64,000 bases of DNA from Blasia pusilla (taxonomy: Eukaryota; Marchantiophyta; Marchantiopsida; Blasiales), in NCBI GenBank assembly GCA_050084515.1, contig CM114272.1, positions 9,548,001 through 9,612,000 on the forward strand. The letters run 5' to 3'. Made by a program: the position numbers and the translations under genes. A model generated the notes under the pieces. It worked only from the letters and a program-made list of their open reading frames with translations. It searched no databases and was not told where the DNA came from. Of this stretch, positions 1 through 11,164 are shown piece after piece (positions within the stretch are counted from its first letter, which is position 1; every line of letters begins with the position of its first letter).

Positions 1-3000
1 TACCATGGTGTTATGTACACATTTATCATCGTCCGTGGTAGGTTTGTTGTAAATAAATCACAGGCATAGAACTCTCCTTGTACTGGTATTATGTAAGGTA
101 TTAAAAAACCATTGCATAGTGCATATGGTGGATAAGTGTCTGATGTAAGAGTACATATTCTATTGTGTGGTGAGCTGAGCTGAGCATCTCCTAATCGCAA
201 TAGCCACAACATTGCATGTCTTTAATAAACTTCTTGCATATGGTCTTCCACTGAGAAAGGAACTGAAATGCAAGGGCTCAGTGATATGTCATTGGCCTGC
301 ACTGCGATTTAAGCTTATTAGCTAGTATGTTGCGTGCCTTTGCTTGTTTAGTAAATAGCATCTTTTATACCACCCTGAATGCCTTGTTGGCTTTTTGGAT
401 GAACGATGGTTTACCGAGTGCACATGAAAGCTTTCCTAAATTGTCATTAGAAGCACAGAAGAATGGAACGGAAGTATATCCCAAGCACTAGTAGTGATAT
501 TGTGTTAAGTGACACAATATGGAATGGATGGAGACATTAGATAGGAGCTTGTAGCTCTTTAGCCTTTGAGTGGTTCAAGCTCTTTAGCTTTAAGCGGTTC
601 AAGCTCAAAAATGCTGATCCACAAGCAAACCTCATGGGATATGAACTAGAGGGAAGTAGAGTGTACTCGCACCAAGTACGATACCTTTTGTGTAGAGCTA
701 TGCACATGCGCAACCGCTACATGAACTAGCAAACTCTGTGCTATATTCTCATGAGTCCTGGCAAGGTATTGGCTAGCGATTGCCTTGCAGCAACAAGCAC
801 CATCCCTCCTAGGTTCATTAACCTCAAGATTTCCACATATTACAAACACAATTCTACACAGGGAATAGTAGCCCAACAAACTGGACGAAGTAAGAATAGT
901 CTTTCAACGTTTCCTTCGGCAATTTGAATGGGCTTGGCTCTGAAATGAGGTATCTTTCAGTTATATTGGTTCAAAATGAGGGACATGAAGGGAAAGGTCT
1001 TACAAGTTCAAAAGTCTATAGTTTTAGTCACCATATCTAGATTTCACAATTTAACAGCTTTCGTCAACTTCTGTCATAGTGCACTAATAGTCATAACGGC
1101 TGAGAAGATCCACATTTCTGCTATGGTTTCATTTTTCATCGTAACATCCGGTTATCTATCGTCAAGGAGTCGGATGCACAGTAGAAGTTTTTGCAAAGAA
1201 AAAATGCTTATCAAACATTAGTTGATGCAAAGAGTCGTGCGAAATGCTATTTCAACAATTGTGCTATCCCTCAATAAGATCCTTTCACTTGGGAGATGCA
1301 AAGCATTTAAACTAAAAAATCTGAAGAAGAGGAGTTTTATGAAAGCGAAAGAAAATAAGAAAAAGCGAGGATAAAGATCAAGTCACAGCCAACAATCACC
1401 GTGTATAGTGTTGCTGCTTCGCCGGCTTTCAATACTCCTGAGTTTGGATTTACTGTCCTTCTCGAGTGAATCTCCGTCGCCAACCCCGAATCGACTTTAG
1501 ATGCATATACAAAGGCTTAATCTGTTAGTACGCTCCTTCCTTCTACTTATAAGCGGGCGGGCTGCGAGAAAGCGCTCGCCATGCTCTTCGATCCGTTGCC
1601 GAACTTTAACAATGGTCGTATGACTCCTTCCTCCCGTTTTGAAACTCCCAGAACACATTCGCGATAGAATTGATGAATTTACAACTAGCCACTGGCTCCG
1701 TGTGTAAGTTTCGAAACTATGTTGCACCGCAAGAGGAAGGGACAGTCGAGCGAGAACACGATGCATAGTGATTATCCATCGCTACTGTCAAGTTGGTAAT
1801 TGTTTGATATAAGGATAATGTGAAGGAGTCCAAGAGAGAAAAGGAATTCAACTCAACCTTAGATGGGAGAAGGAGCTAATAGGGAAGAGAGAAGAGACAC
1901 ATTTGCATCCGTTTACATTATCTCACAAACTGCCACCATGCGATCATGTATGTCGAGGGCCGCAAGCAAAGATCATGACCCGAGAAAGGAACTAAAGTTG
2001 AATGCGGGAAACACCAAAAGGCACAAAAGATAGCTCCACTTACTCTCGGATGTGTACATAGAAGCATATGTGAGTAGAAGCACGAAATCCATCAGCAATA
2101 CCTGAGCGGCGTGTATGGCTTTTGATAAGTGTATGGCACGAGTGGGAGTAAAAGCCAAAAGTTGGCAGGAAAAAAAATGCCGACAAATCGCACACTCACC
2201 CATGGAAACGTTGGAGCGGAGCAAGGCGGTATGCGCAAATGAATTTCTCATAGCAAAAAATGCATGTTCGATGGCGGATATTTGTGAATGAAAAAATCTT
2301 ATGCAAGTGATGAGTTAGGTCATTACTAGGTCATTAATCGTAAAAAGCCGCAGTGAGAACATGAACAAGTGCATCAAGAGTGAAGAAACGGGCTTGATCA
2401 GAAGAAGCTCTTGTGTACCGTAATTCGTAAATCAATTGCAAAGGAGAGTAATGTACAAATCGGGCGTAGAAGCTTTGTCAAGCCATGAATCCGAGATGGA
2501 AAGGGAAGTATGACAGATTTATTTGTTGTCGATGTAGACGTCCAGAACCGAGACATAAATCTAGATACTACATAGAAAATTGGAATCAGTTTTCTGACAT
2601 AGAAGGCGCCCCTAACAAGCACAAGTGAATTGAAAGAACACACGCGTGATCATCGATCATCATAGGATAACATGAATAAGCATGAGCGAGATATTATGAG
2701 TATTCGGAGACCATGTTACGTTTGGAACATAGGCATGGATTTTAGGTTAAAACGGACTAAGTCAAAAGATGCATGTCTGATTAGATGTTAAGCAACACTT
2801 AGAGGAAGAACCCGAAGTTGCCACTTGGATAGATGCAACAAGCTCAAAAAGAGAGGAGAGATGGAGCCACCAAGAGGAGGGGTCATAAACTACTCCCACA
2901 TGTAAAGGCCATAATGAAAATCATTCGAAAAATTGCACTCTCTTCTCGAGAGTTCACTCAAAGTTGGGATCACTCCAACATCAATCATAATCCATGGTTT

Positions 3001-4742
3001 ATATAATCCTACCTCTGAAGTTCCTCATTTAACTTGATTTAAGTTAAACTAGTAATTGATTTTCCGTGTGGCAAGAATGATTGGAATTGATTTTCTTAGA
3101 TTTAAAAATAAGAAAAGATGAAAAAATTTAGAAAGATAGATTCATTCAATAATGCTTCTAATTTGGCTTAAACTTTTTTAGTTTTTATTTAAGTAATTTT
3201 GAAATAAATAAGTTATTCTCTTTTCAAATCCCTATCTTTGAATTAATAAAAGAAAATCATCGGTTTGATCAATTTTTCTCCCTAAATAGAAATCATAATT
3301 CCCTCCCGATCAAAGTTGGAAATGACAAATAATTTCAGACATACAATTTCAAGAATCATTCTTCGTGATTCTTCAAATATCGTATCATTATTTTTATTTT
3401 TTCCCGAATATTGAGAGTCTTTCTCCTTATTTGTAGAAAGACTCTCAACACGACAAGATTAATTCCTACACATTCGTACCGTCATTTTCAAATCTGGCAC
3501 CCAATACACTGGAGATCAGACTATTCAAGAATGTTATACTACCTTGCTATCTGTTTTAGCGCACCCTATGATTTTTCATAATATGGAGCTCTTATGACTC
3601 ATCCTGCTTCACAGATGGTAGCACCTAGTGCTCTTGTAAATTGATCGATCAAGTTAGTTCTTCATTACATAGGTACTTCAGATTAGGTAGCATGTTGCCA
3701 GGAAACTGCTATTTCCACATGGTCGCGTCATCATTATTGCGGCCGTGCACATAGTCTATCCATTGTAGTCTGATCTATCCTCTTCTCCAGGATGGCCAAA
3801 TATGATGTTCATCCTTACTTTTCTTCTAAATTTTCTATACTCCTAACTATAGAATGTTTGTGCAACATAATTTCTTTTGTTTATTCCTAGGTACACGTAA
3901 TATGAATCGACTAGTTGAATTTCACATAAGTTAGCCTAGGGCTAGGTGCTTATGCATGCATTTATGCTCTTGAAAGTTCCCCAGTTGTAGATGCTCCTCC
4001 TAATAGTTGGGATACTACTAAGCTCTATTCTCAATAGTTGTAGACTCAATTTATTTTTTCTTCTTTTTATCCATCTCAATTGGTGACTCAAACTACTTGT
4101 CTTATGATCCAATAGTTGAAATCAGAGCGCAAGTCAGTTAATGCGTGCCAACCATAAGTTCTTGGTTTTTTTTAATTTTCGTGTCCTCATCTCTTGAGGG
4201 AAGTGCAAGTACTATCGTGCACCACTAGGTCCATACGTGTGATTTTGTGTATTTGAAGTTTGTCTCGTCACTCATGAATATCTCTTGTAGCTTGTGGAGC
4301 AATGCCACATACTAACGAGAACGACACAACTAGTTCCAAGGGCGGCTTCTATACAACTAAGGTGTTGCAATTGAAAAAAAATTGGATAGTGTAGTTTGTT
4401 TAAGGCTTCAAATGCGTGTGATATTTTTGTCCGTATGCTATGGTCTCAAATGTTTTTCCTCAAAATCAATTAATGGTTGCAGCTAGGCTAAGTTTGATGT
4501 TTTTTAGGCAAGATTTGTACCTGTTATCCTCGCCATGGCAGCCATGGTGTAGCACAAGTTGCATTTATAACCACATAGAAAAATTCCTATTCATTAGATT
4601 TTTTGATAACTTCCTACTCTTTCTTAAGAATTACACTACCATGTACTAGATTACTGTCTAAAGTTCTCTATTCCATGTTAAAATAAGAAGATTGTATTCA
4701 AGCAACATAGTTGACGATCTTTTATCTACTTAGTTAGATATG
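1..4742. other. intergenic DNA, no recognisable gene
   Basis: I read both strands and found only short open frames with no family resemblance and no consistent splice structure. About 560-605 holds a short imperfect repeat of a phrase like gctctttagc. From about 3000 to 3480 the DNA becomes very AT-rich. The stretch is probably decayed transposon sequence, but no diagnostic domain or terminal repeat supports naming a class. Confidence 0.5.
3411..3448. repeat. perfect 14-bp inverted repeat (hairpin)
   Basis: The arms ttgagagtctttct (3411-3424) and its exact complement (3435-3448) flank a 10-nt loop. It lies in AT-rich intergenic DNA with no gene close by. It may be the trace of a small foldback element or a chance hairpin; no function is implied. 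Confidence 0.6.
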
Positions 4743-5265
4743 CTACCCTAGCTTATTTATATACACTGAATTATCATCCAATTTCATCGTCTCTAACAAA
4801 TGGATGTTTTGATGGACTTTTGTTTTCTTGGATACACGTGCATGATACTTGTCCTCTAGCACTATTCGTGCTGGCAAAAAAATGGACAAGTCTATTCTAA
4901 GGACGGACATGTCCACAAATATGGATTGCAAGAGGTGGGACCCAAACTTATAGTTCATGATGGAAGGCAGAGCAAGGCGAGTGGAGCAATAAGAGGGGAG
5001 GAAGAAAAGGAAGAGTATGGAACACGAAGGCAAGTGAAGGGATGAGGAAGAAGAGGAAGGTGGGGCCCATATGGATAAGACCTTCCATAGAACGAACGTA
5101 AGTCCATGGATATGGACATGTCCACTGACACGACTTGTCCACACTCAACCTTGGCACTATTGTTGTATACAAAGTTAGTGTGCAAGGATTAACACAAGCT
5201 CCTTTCCAAATCGTTTCCCTACATTTCCACTCGGCTTTGTCCTTTAATATTGGACAATATTCCAT
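4743..5265 (-). repeat. dispersed repeat, copy 1 (paired with 23380-23740)
   Basis: The reverse complement of about 4860-5160 aligns with about 23390-23700 over some 300 bp with scattered differences. Shared landmarks include a ttacgt...ccat...gaagg block, a pyrimidine-rich middle and the phrase catgaa(c/t)tataagt. The palindrome ggacatgtcc occurs twice here, at about 4904 and 5113. Open frames on the minus strand through this stretch (for example 4743-5144) follow the pyrimidine-rich tract and are not convincing genes. It is probably a family of old non-autonomous transposons or LTR fragments. Confidence 0.55.
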
Positions 5266-5629
5266 ATTTAGTGTTAAGATATCAATATTTTATATCCTAA
5301 GCGCAAATTTCTCAACTTGCACTTTGTCTAATGCCAACTTAGCCAATCATTTAGACTTACTATAGGAAAACCAAAATTCTTTGCGGTTATTTCAAGCACA
5401 AGATACTCTGCTACAAACAACGATCAAGGTCATTAACAATTGTGAACCTATATATTATTGTATTAACTTAACAATTATTAACCTATATATATATCTATGC
5501 GTATAATTGGAGATCCGAGAAAAGATAATATCTAGGCATCTTTGAACACAATATATATTGTAGTTGTTTTCAATTCTATGTACCAAGTTTAACTCATAAG
5601 TTTATGTATTCAGGACGCACATTTCGTAG
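5266..5629. other. AT-rich spacer, no gene
   Basis: AT-rich sequence with no open frame of note. It ends abruptly at about 5630, where the GC-richer gypsy sequence begins. That sharp change marks the truncated 5' boundary of the retroelement copy. Confidence 0.5.
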
Positions 5630-5639
5630 GTGATCCGAA

Positions 5640-6090
5640 ATATAGGTTCTAGAGCCCATCGCCCGCGTCTATGGTGGACCAACTTGGTGCCCCATGCGAT
5701 GTTATGGAGGGCGTATGCGAGAGTGGAGCGCCCCTCCCATTTTTTAATGGATTCCATTCTGGATCCAGGTCGTCGCTCACGGGCAGTGAGGCATGATAAT
5801 CGACCAACCGTTGACTGTGGTCAACAGGGTAGGCAATCCGCGGGCAGCCTTGCCCACGTTTGTGAGTTTTCCCGCTTCCTATGCATACAAGAAGGCCGGT
5901 CCTGGCTTGGATTGGGATGACCGGGTTCAGAGGTTGGTGGAGCCGAACGCCAAGGAGAGAGAGCGGGCCATGGGATTTCCCCCAGGAGTGATGGCAGTTC
6001 CGTCGGTATCAGAGGCATCACGACGCCATGTCTTGGGTCAGGCGATGGACTTGAACTGTTTGACATGGATCTTTAGCTTGGGAGTGGCTG
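5640..6090 (+). pseudogene. DNMT3/DRM-like cytosine-5 methyltransferase C-terminal segment (gypsy-encoded)
   Basis: Frame 5642-5806 reads an AHRPRLWWTNLV block (5654-5689), which fits motif VIII of DNMT3/DRM enzymes (AHRxRxxWxNL). After a one-base shift near 5806 the frame 5793-6260 continues with VNRVGNPRAA (motif IX-like), then ERERAMGFPPG (5955-5987), then SRRHVLGQAMDLNCLTW (about 6018-6069), where the LGQAMD block occupies the place of motif X. These pieces fall in the order and spacing of the C-terminal third of a C5 methyltransferase. The SAM-binding motif I, the catalytic Pro-Cys motif IV and the ENV motif VI would lie upstream and have been lost. It sits directly 5' of reverse transcriptase in the same orientation, as in copy B. 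Confidence 0.78.
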
Positions 6091-6513
6091 AGAAGCGTCG
6101 GATGAGATCGCGACAGATCACAGCATTTGCGTTGGTGAGCCCCATTCCTACCGAGATGTTGGAGGCAATGCATGGGGGCGAGACCCGAGGAGATCGACAC
6201 ACCAGGGGAGATCAAGAGAGACACCCTTGGACTTCTTGGGATGTTTTGCAGGTACGCTAAGAGATGATAGCCACAACATCGAACGTAGTTCCGGGCACAG
6301 CATGTGGAGGAGATCAGAGTTTGCAGTTGGCTGCAAGAGAGCGGTCGAGTGTTGTTGTTCGAGACGGGGTTGCACCATAGCAACCACCGATATCCGCATC
6401 GGAGAGTCCTACCGTAGTCACGATGGAGACTTGGGAGCCAGATATGGGCCCTAAGTTGACAAGAGGAGACCGGCGCTGAATACATAAGTTCCTCGGGAGT
6501 TATAGGAGCTGCT

Positions 6514-7431
6514 TTGCGTTTAGCATGGAGGATTTGGGTACGCTGAAGGGACCGGGGATCCGCATTGAGTTGTCGAGTGATAGGCCAATCTTCTGACGAC
6601 CCTACAAGTAGAGTGATATGGAGAGGGCTCTGATTCAGAGTAGGAGCCAGGACTTGGTTGGAGCAGGACTAGTGGAGATGTCGCATGGGGAGTATGCATC
6701 TGCCATTTTCATGCCCGCTTAGAAGGATGTGCATGGCAACTGGAGGGATAGGCGGATGTGTGGGGATTATCGACCTATAAATCGGTAGACGAAGTCCGAT
6801 AGGTATGCCATGCCCACCCCTGAGAAGATCTTTGATGCGATTGGTTATGCAAAGGTTTTCAGTTCATTGGATTTGCGAGCCGGATACCGTCAGTTGCCTA
6901 TCAGATTGGAGGACAAGCGAAGACGGCATTTTGGGGCATCGATCCTCACGGGAAGGATTGCTTGTACCAGTGGTGGTTCTTACCATTTGGGTTAAAGAAC
7001 GCTCCGGTTGAGTTTTAGAGGGTCATGGATAGGATCTTGGCTGGTCTTGATTTTGCTAGGTGTTAAATTTATGACATTGTAGTCTTTAGCGCCACGGTTG
7101 AGAAGCATGAGCGACATCTAGAGGAGGTGTTTCGACGATTGCAATTATATGGGCTGAAGCTACATCCAGACAAGTGCAAGTTCTTCTACGACCAGATTGA
7201 GTACTTGGGTCATACAATATACCCAGGGGGCCTTGGTGTTCAGTAGACAAAGGTAGAGGCTATCTCACGCATTCCACGCCCTACAGATATGAGCCGTGTT
7301 CGCGCATTCATGGGATTGGCAAACTTGTATCGGCGGTAGGTTAAGGGATTCAGTTTGATTGCGAAGCCGTTGACCTTGGTGACCAAGGTGGATCACGAGT
7401 GGCACTGGGGGGATGGGCAGGAGCGAGTGGG
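6514..7431 (+). pseudogene. Ty3/gypsy reverse transcriptase, decayed
   Basis: The conserved RT run is readable despite damage: MCGDYRPIN at about 6760, then KVFSSLDLRAGYRQLPIRLE (6855-6914, RT block with the first catalytic Asp), LPFGLKNAP after a frameshift near 6965, and a destroyed YxDD box at about 7058-7070 that now reads stop-Ile-Tyr-Asp. Downstream are KLHPDKCKFF, YLGHTI and RVRAFMGL, then the connection KPLTLVTK...WHWGDGQE, where the copy ends. Stops stand at several Gln positions that are intact in the copy at 40 kb (for example PINR-stop for PINQQ). It is not functional. Confidence 0.9.
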
Positions 7432-9175
7432 TGTCTCTATTGAGAAAATTTCTTTATATTTACTCCACTTGGTTGTGTATTCTTTTAGTGATTTATATGC
7501 TTCTTACACTTTTGTGCAATATCTTGCATGAATACAAAAAGAATTTATGATCTTTAAAAATATAAATTTTGATGAAAACGATCTTAATAGATTGCAAGAT
7601 GTTGCCCACTACAGGAACTTGTATAGTAAGTAGTAACTTCATGTAGATCAGACTATTTTCTGACTTAATTATCTATTATTGCTTCGTTGTCTATGTTAAC
7701 ATGTTGAACTAGAATGATTGGTTCGCCATTTTTTCTTTATTTAACTTTTATGTTGCTCGTGTTTTTCACAAATGGAATATTCATACGGTGCCTCTACTTT
7801 TATGAATTCATCTTATAGTTTCCAATTTTGTGTGCACTTTCATTTATATTTCATAAATATTTGCAACTCCCATGCACTTGCACTTTGCTTTATACACCAT
7901 ATTTCCATATTTTCTTTTGCAAGCCTTGCGCCAACTAAACTCGCCTCTCCATGCAACCGAGGAAAACATACTATCGACACCAAGGGGCAAATGAAGAAGG
8001 AGGCAACACAATCTACATGAAGTAACCCTTCCAGATATGGTCAAGGACACGTCTAGCAAAAATGTTGTCCTACTTTACCTTTATGAAGTTATGTTGTCTA
8101 ATATTGAGGTTCTTCAAGTGCAACTTGATGAATCTCAAAATCAGATTGACATACTTAGCACCTTGATGCAGACAATGATTGTCGACCATATTGTAGATGG
8201 CACGCACATAGAGTCCTTAACAAGTTCATCGAGCTACCTTAAGAGAGAATGTCGCAAGTTCTTGATGTATATTGTCGATCATTCTTCATTTGAATAGGTT
8301 CTGGTTGACCGTGCTTAGTTGTTGCTACAACTCACAAATTGTGAATTTTCTTAACTCCAATGCGTGTAGTTAGGGTATTGGCATTACTATTCTCTCAAAT
8401 TTTGCCCCATTAAGCTTTTCCTTGGTATGCTAAATTGAACATTTTGCGTACCAAGAAAACCTTTAGCACTCCAACACTTGGCATATAAGTATTGTGTCAC
8501 TAAGACTGCACTATTAAGACTATTTTGATTGGTGATGTTTTTGCCACCATAAATTGTACTCAAACATTATGTTTATCACCCCATGCCAATTGTATTTTAT
8601 TTACTTTGTGGAATTTTTATCGAACTTCTACCCATATATAACTAGCATACTCATGCATTTTTACATCTGTTGTAGTTACCATTCATTTTTACAACTTCTA
8701 CTTCTTCTTGAAAATAACTGATATGCCCACTAAGCAGGTCCTTTGTAGATTACTCACTAACAAAAAAAACACAACTATATTCACCAATCACCTAGAGTTT
8801 CTTTTTGATTCCTCCATCCCCAACATTGACCATTGAATTAATTTACTTACAACTCTTATGACACTAAGTCCCCCTCACATGTTTGTTAATTAACTTACTA
8901 GTTGTAGACAACCTCAAAATAAGAATACAAAAATAGGTCATCATTTTATAAAGTTTCAAAAGCGTGCAACCAACATTATCACCAAAAAGTTGTGAATTGA
9001 GGTACACACACTTTTTGTACATTTTATGAGCAATGAAAGGGGAGAAGCGGGGTTATGTGTTGATCTACTTGAATGAATTTCAGAATTTCCATTTCAATTC
9101 CTTAAACACTGGAAAAAAATCGACGGAATATAGAGGGTCTTCCTTAGTATTAGTATTGAAATAGCTAGCTAGAAA
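7432..9175. other. AT-rich intergenic DNA with one unrecognised open frame
   Basis: Mostly AT-rich, stop-dense DNA. One 86-codon frame at 8037-8297 (+) begins MVKDTSSKNV and contains an amphipathic Leu/Ile-rich stretch (residues 20-48) that could form a short helix. I do not recognise it, and no splice partners or neighbours support it as a gene. No RNA gene or transposon end was recognised. Confidence 0.4.
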
Positions 9176-9391
9176 TAGAAAAACTTCAAAACATATTGTC
9201 ATATTTTATGTAGATTCTCTAAAAAAACTATCTTGACCTTGATTGAGCCACTTAGGGCTGCATTCTTGTTGCCACATAGTAATTAGAAAAACTTCAAAAC
9301 ATATTGTCATATTTTATGTAGATTCTCTAAAAAAACTATCTTGACCTTGATTGAGCCACTTAGGGCTGCATTCTTGTTGCCACATAGTAAT
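9176..9391. repeat. exact 108-bp tandem duplication
   Basis: Positions 9176-9283 are repeated without a visible difference at 9284-9391; each copy begins tagaaaaacttcaaaacata and ends catagtaat. The identity implies a recent duplication or recent gene conversion. No coding frame runs through it. Confidence 0.92.
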
Positions 9392-9822
9392 AGGGCATGC
9401 ATAGAAATCTACATTATTGTTGCATATAACCCTTCAATTTTCAAATTCCTCTCATGATGGCCCAATTGGATTGCTCCTCTCTCCCAGCAAACAGGATTGA
9501 TTGATTTAACAAGCGAAGTCCTTGGTGAGATTAAAATTGATATTTGATTTTTTTACAACACCGTAATCCACAATGGGTCCAATGCATAATCCTCCCAAAA
9601 ATTAATTAATGTTGGTATGGAAATTATGATTGACTAGATGGACAGATTAAAAATAATCTATAATTTTGAATTATCAAAATGTAAAATTGAATTAGAACAA
9701 TCCAATTGACTTAAACTTGAAAAAGACACGTGTGAAAAGTCATCTCAAAATGAAAACAGCATTCGCCAATAATGAAAATAAAAGAAAAAAATGTAATTGA
9801 AGGATGGGAAACTGCACCCCTG

Positions 9823-9936
9823 TATTAACAAAACTCCCTTGTGCGAGAAGGCTAGTCCTGAAAGACGCCAGCGAGCGATATTAGCAAAACTCCCTTATGC
9901 GAGAAGGTTAGTCCTGAAAGACGCCAGCGAGCGAGG
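9823..9936 (+). repeat. 57-bp near-exact tandem duplication
   Basis: The unit attaacaaaactcccttgtg... at 9823-9879 recurs at 9880-9936 with only a few substitutions; both copies carry cctgaaagacgccagcgagc. Being 57 bp (19 codons), it keeps the frame open in the plus-strand ORF 9797-10195. It lies at the probable 5' end of the transcript candidate described next. Confidence 0.85.
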
Positions 9937-10066
9937 TGGACGGAAAGGCGAGTGGAGAAAGTGCAGGATCTGTCTCCAAATTTCGCCAATTTTGCATATC
10001 CTTGGGAAGGTTGTCGTCCGTGAGGTGCTTTCATTTGTGGTGCGAGCAAGAAGCAGTCGGATCAGT

Positions 10067-10195
10067 ATGGGACTCCCTCTCTTGGCCCGGCTCTCTGGAG
10101 TTGCTGAGTATGTGGTGTTGCCTGGTGTGATTCTCACCGCCTATTACTTGACGCATGAGTCACGGGAAAAGAAAGATCAACCCAAGCGCAAGTAG
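10067..10195 (+). CDS. possible 42-residue single-pass membrane protein, unrecognised
   Basis: An ATG at 10067 opens a 42-codon frame with a hydrophobic stretch (LSGVAEYVVLPGVILTAYYL, residues 9-28) and a charged C-terminus ending REKKDQPKRK. This layout resembles small organellar membrane proteins, but I cannot assign a family. The local GC content is higher than that of the flanking DNA and an AATAAA lies at 11159. The same frame is open upstream to 9797, through the 57-bp duplication, so the start is uncertain. It may be a real short gene, an exon, or chance. Confidence 0.3.
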   Translation: MGLPLLARLSGVAEYVVLPGVILTAYYLTHESREKKDQPKRK

Positions 10196-10777
10196 GTGGT
10201 GGCGTCTTTTCGCTCCTATGATGGGGTTCCCGTTTTTGTTTGCCGAAGGCAGCGATCATGTAGTCGCTGCTATCCAAATATTTTCACTGTCCGGTGACTT
10301 GGAGACTGATCAGGTGTGTGTTCAAACTCTTCTGGGAAATGGAGAAGAGGTGCGGTTGATGTGGATTTGGTCGAGATTGTACTCTTGAGTCTCGATCGGA
10401 TATTAGGGTTCAGTGTTGATTTTTTTTTTTTTTTTTGGTCGATGAGACTAGTTGGTTTCCTGATTTGACAAGAGTATTTTCGTGTATGGAGCACAGTTGA
10501 TTGGCTTGTTGCCTACCTTACCCGTGCGCTGGGATTCGAAAGATGGAAAGATTTGTCTCCTTAACCTGCCAAACCGTCAAGATTCGTTGGATAGAGGGAG
10601 TGAATCGTCTTTCCGGAACGATCTCTTGACATCGTGTTTAGAGTTACCGGAAAGTGAGGCTTCGTGTGTTACAATGACATCTCAGTTCTAAAATTCTCTC
10701 GCACAGATTTCCAGACATGAAGAGAAAGTGATATTTTCTCCGCATTTTTCGTCAGCTGGTGCCCTGAAGTAGCATTT

Positions 10778-10966
10778 GTGCCTAGATTTACACAATCTGA
10801 ACTGAAACTTAAATCTATCCGTGAGAAATTGCAGTCCGAGGCGAAGAGAATGGGGAAGTTTGCCCCAAATGTCCTAATCGCTGGATTCTTTGGGAAGGAA
10901 TTGGCACAATTATTTGGTGTCGGCTCTAAAGCCGGGGCAGAGGTTGTGAAACTGGCAAGGAACTAA
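10778..10966 (+). other. coding-like open stretch, unrecognised
   Basis: The frame reads FTQSELKLKSIREKLQ...LIAGFFGKELAQLFGVGSKAG and ends at TAA 10964-10966. It has an even, protein-like composition: a charged amphipathic N-terminal half and a Gly/Leu-rich second half. There is no ATG at the head (the frame opens on GTG), so it would have to be an internal or last exon. It lies 190 bp upstream of the AATAAA at 11159. I do not recognise the family. Confidence 0.3.
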
Positions 10967-11158
10967 TTTGCTCCCTGTTGCTGCAGGTTGGTGGAAGAAC
11001 AAGATCGTGACGGTGGTTTCCACTGCAGTTTTTTTTTTCTCCTTCGATTTCAAATGACTGTTGCAGACGGGCCGACTCTTTTCAAGACTTGGTGCAAAGT
11101 CAGTCCGCAACCACTTTACTGGACAAGGAAGATTTCATGAATATTTGTATATCCCGTT

Positions 11159-11164
11159 AATAAA
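11159..11164 (+). promoter_or_regulatory. candidate polyadenylation signal AATAAA
   Basis: A canonical AATAAA in a T-rich context, 190 bp after the last coding-like stretch of the 9.8-11 kb region. It agrees with a plus-strand transcript there. It is only as good as the gene candidate it would serve. Confidence 0.3.

Larger units (their letters stand above)
5630..7431 (+). mobile_element. Ty3/gypsy LTR retrotransposon fragment of the methyltransferase-carrying family, copy A
   Basis: This 1.8-kb fragment reads, in order, a DNMT-like segment (5640-6090), a linker (6090-6500), reverse transcriptase (6514-7300) and the RT/RNase H connection (to 7431). It has no gag, protease, integrase or LTR, and both ends are cut abruptly into AT-rich DNA. 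The same order and wording occur on the minus strand at 40.1-42.0 kb, so the order is a family trait and not a chance junction. Several frameshifts and in-frame stops show it is dead. Several stops replace Gln codons still present in the other copy. Confidence 0.88.

Noticed and set aside
5793-6260. Stand-alone bacterial-type restriction-modification methyltransferase
   Set aside because: The segment lies between the gypsy linker and RT in two copies, lacks any bacterial context and resembles DNMT3/DRM motif VIII more closely.
9176-9391. CRISPR-like direct repeats
   Set aside because: There are only two long adjacent copies without spacers, in a plant nuclear genome; it is a tandem duplication.
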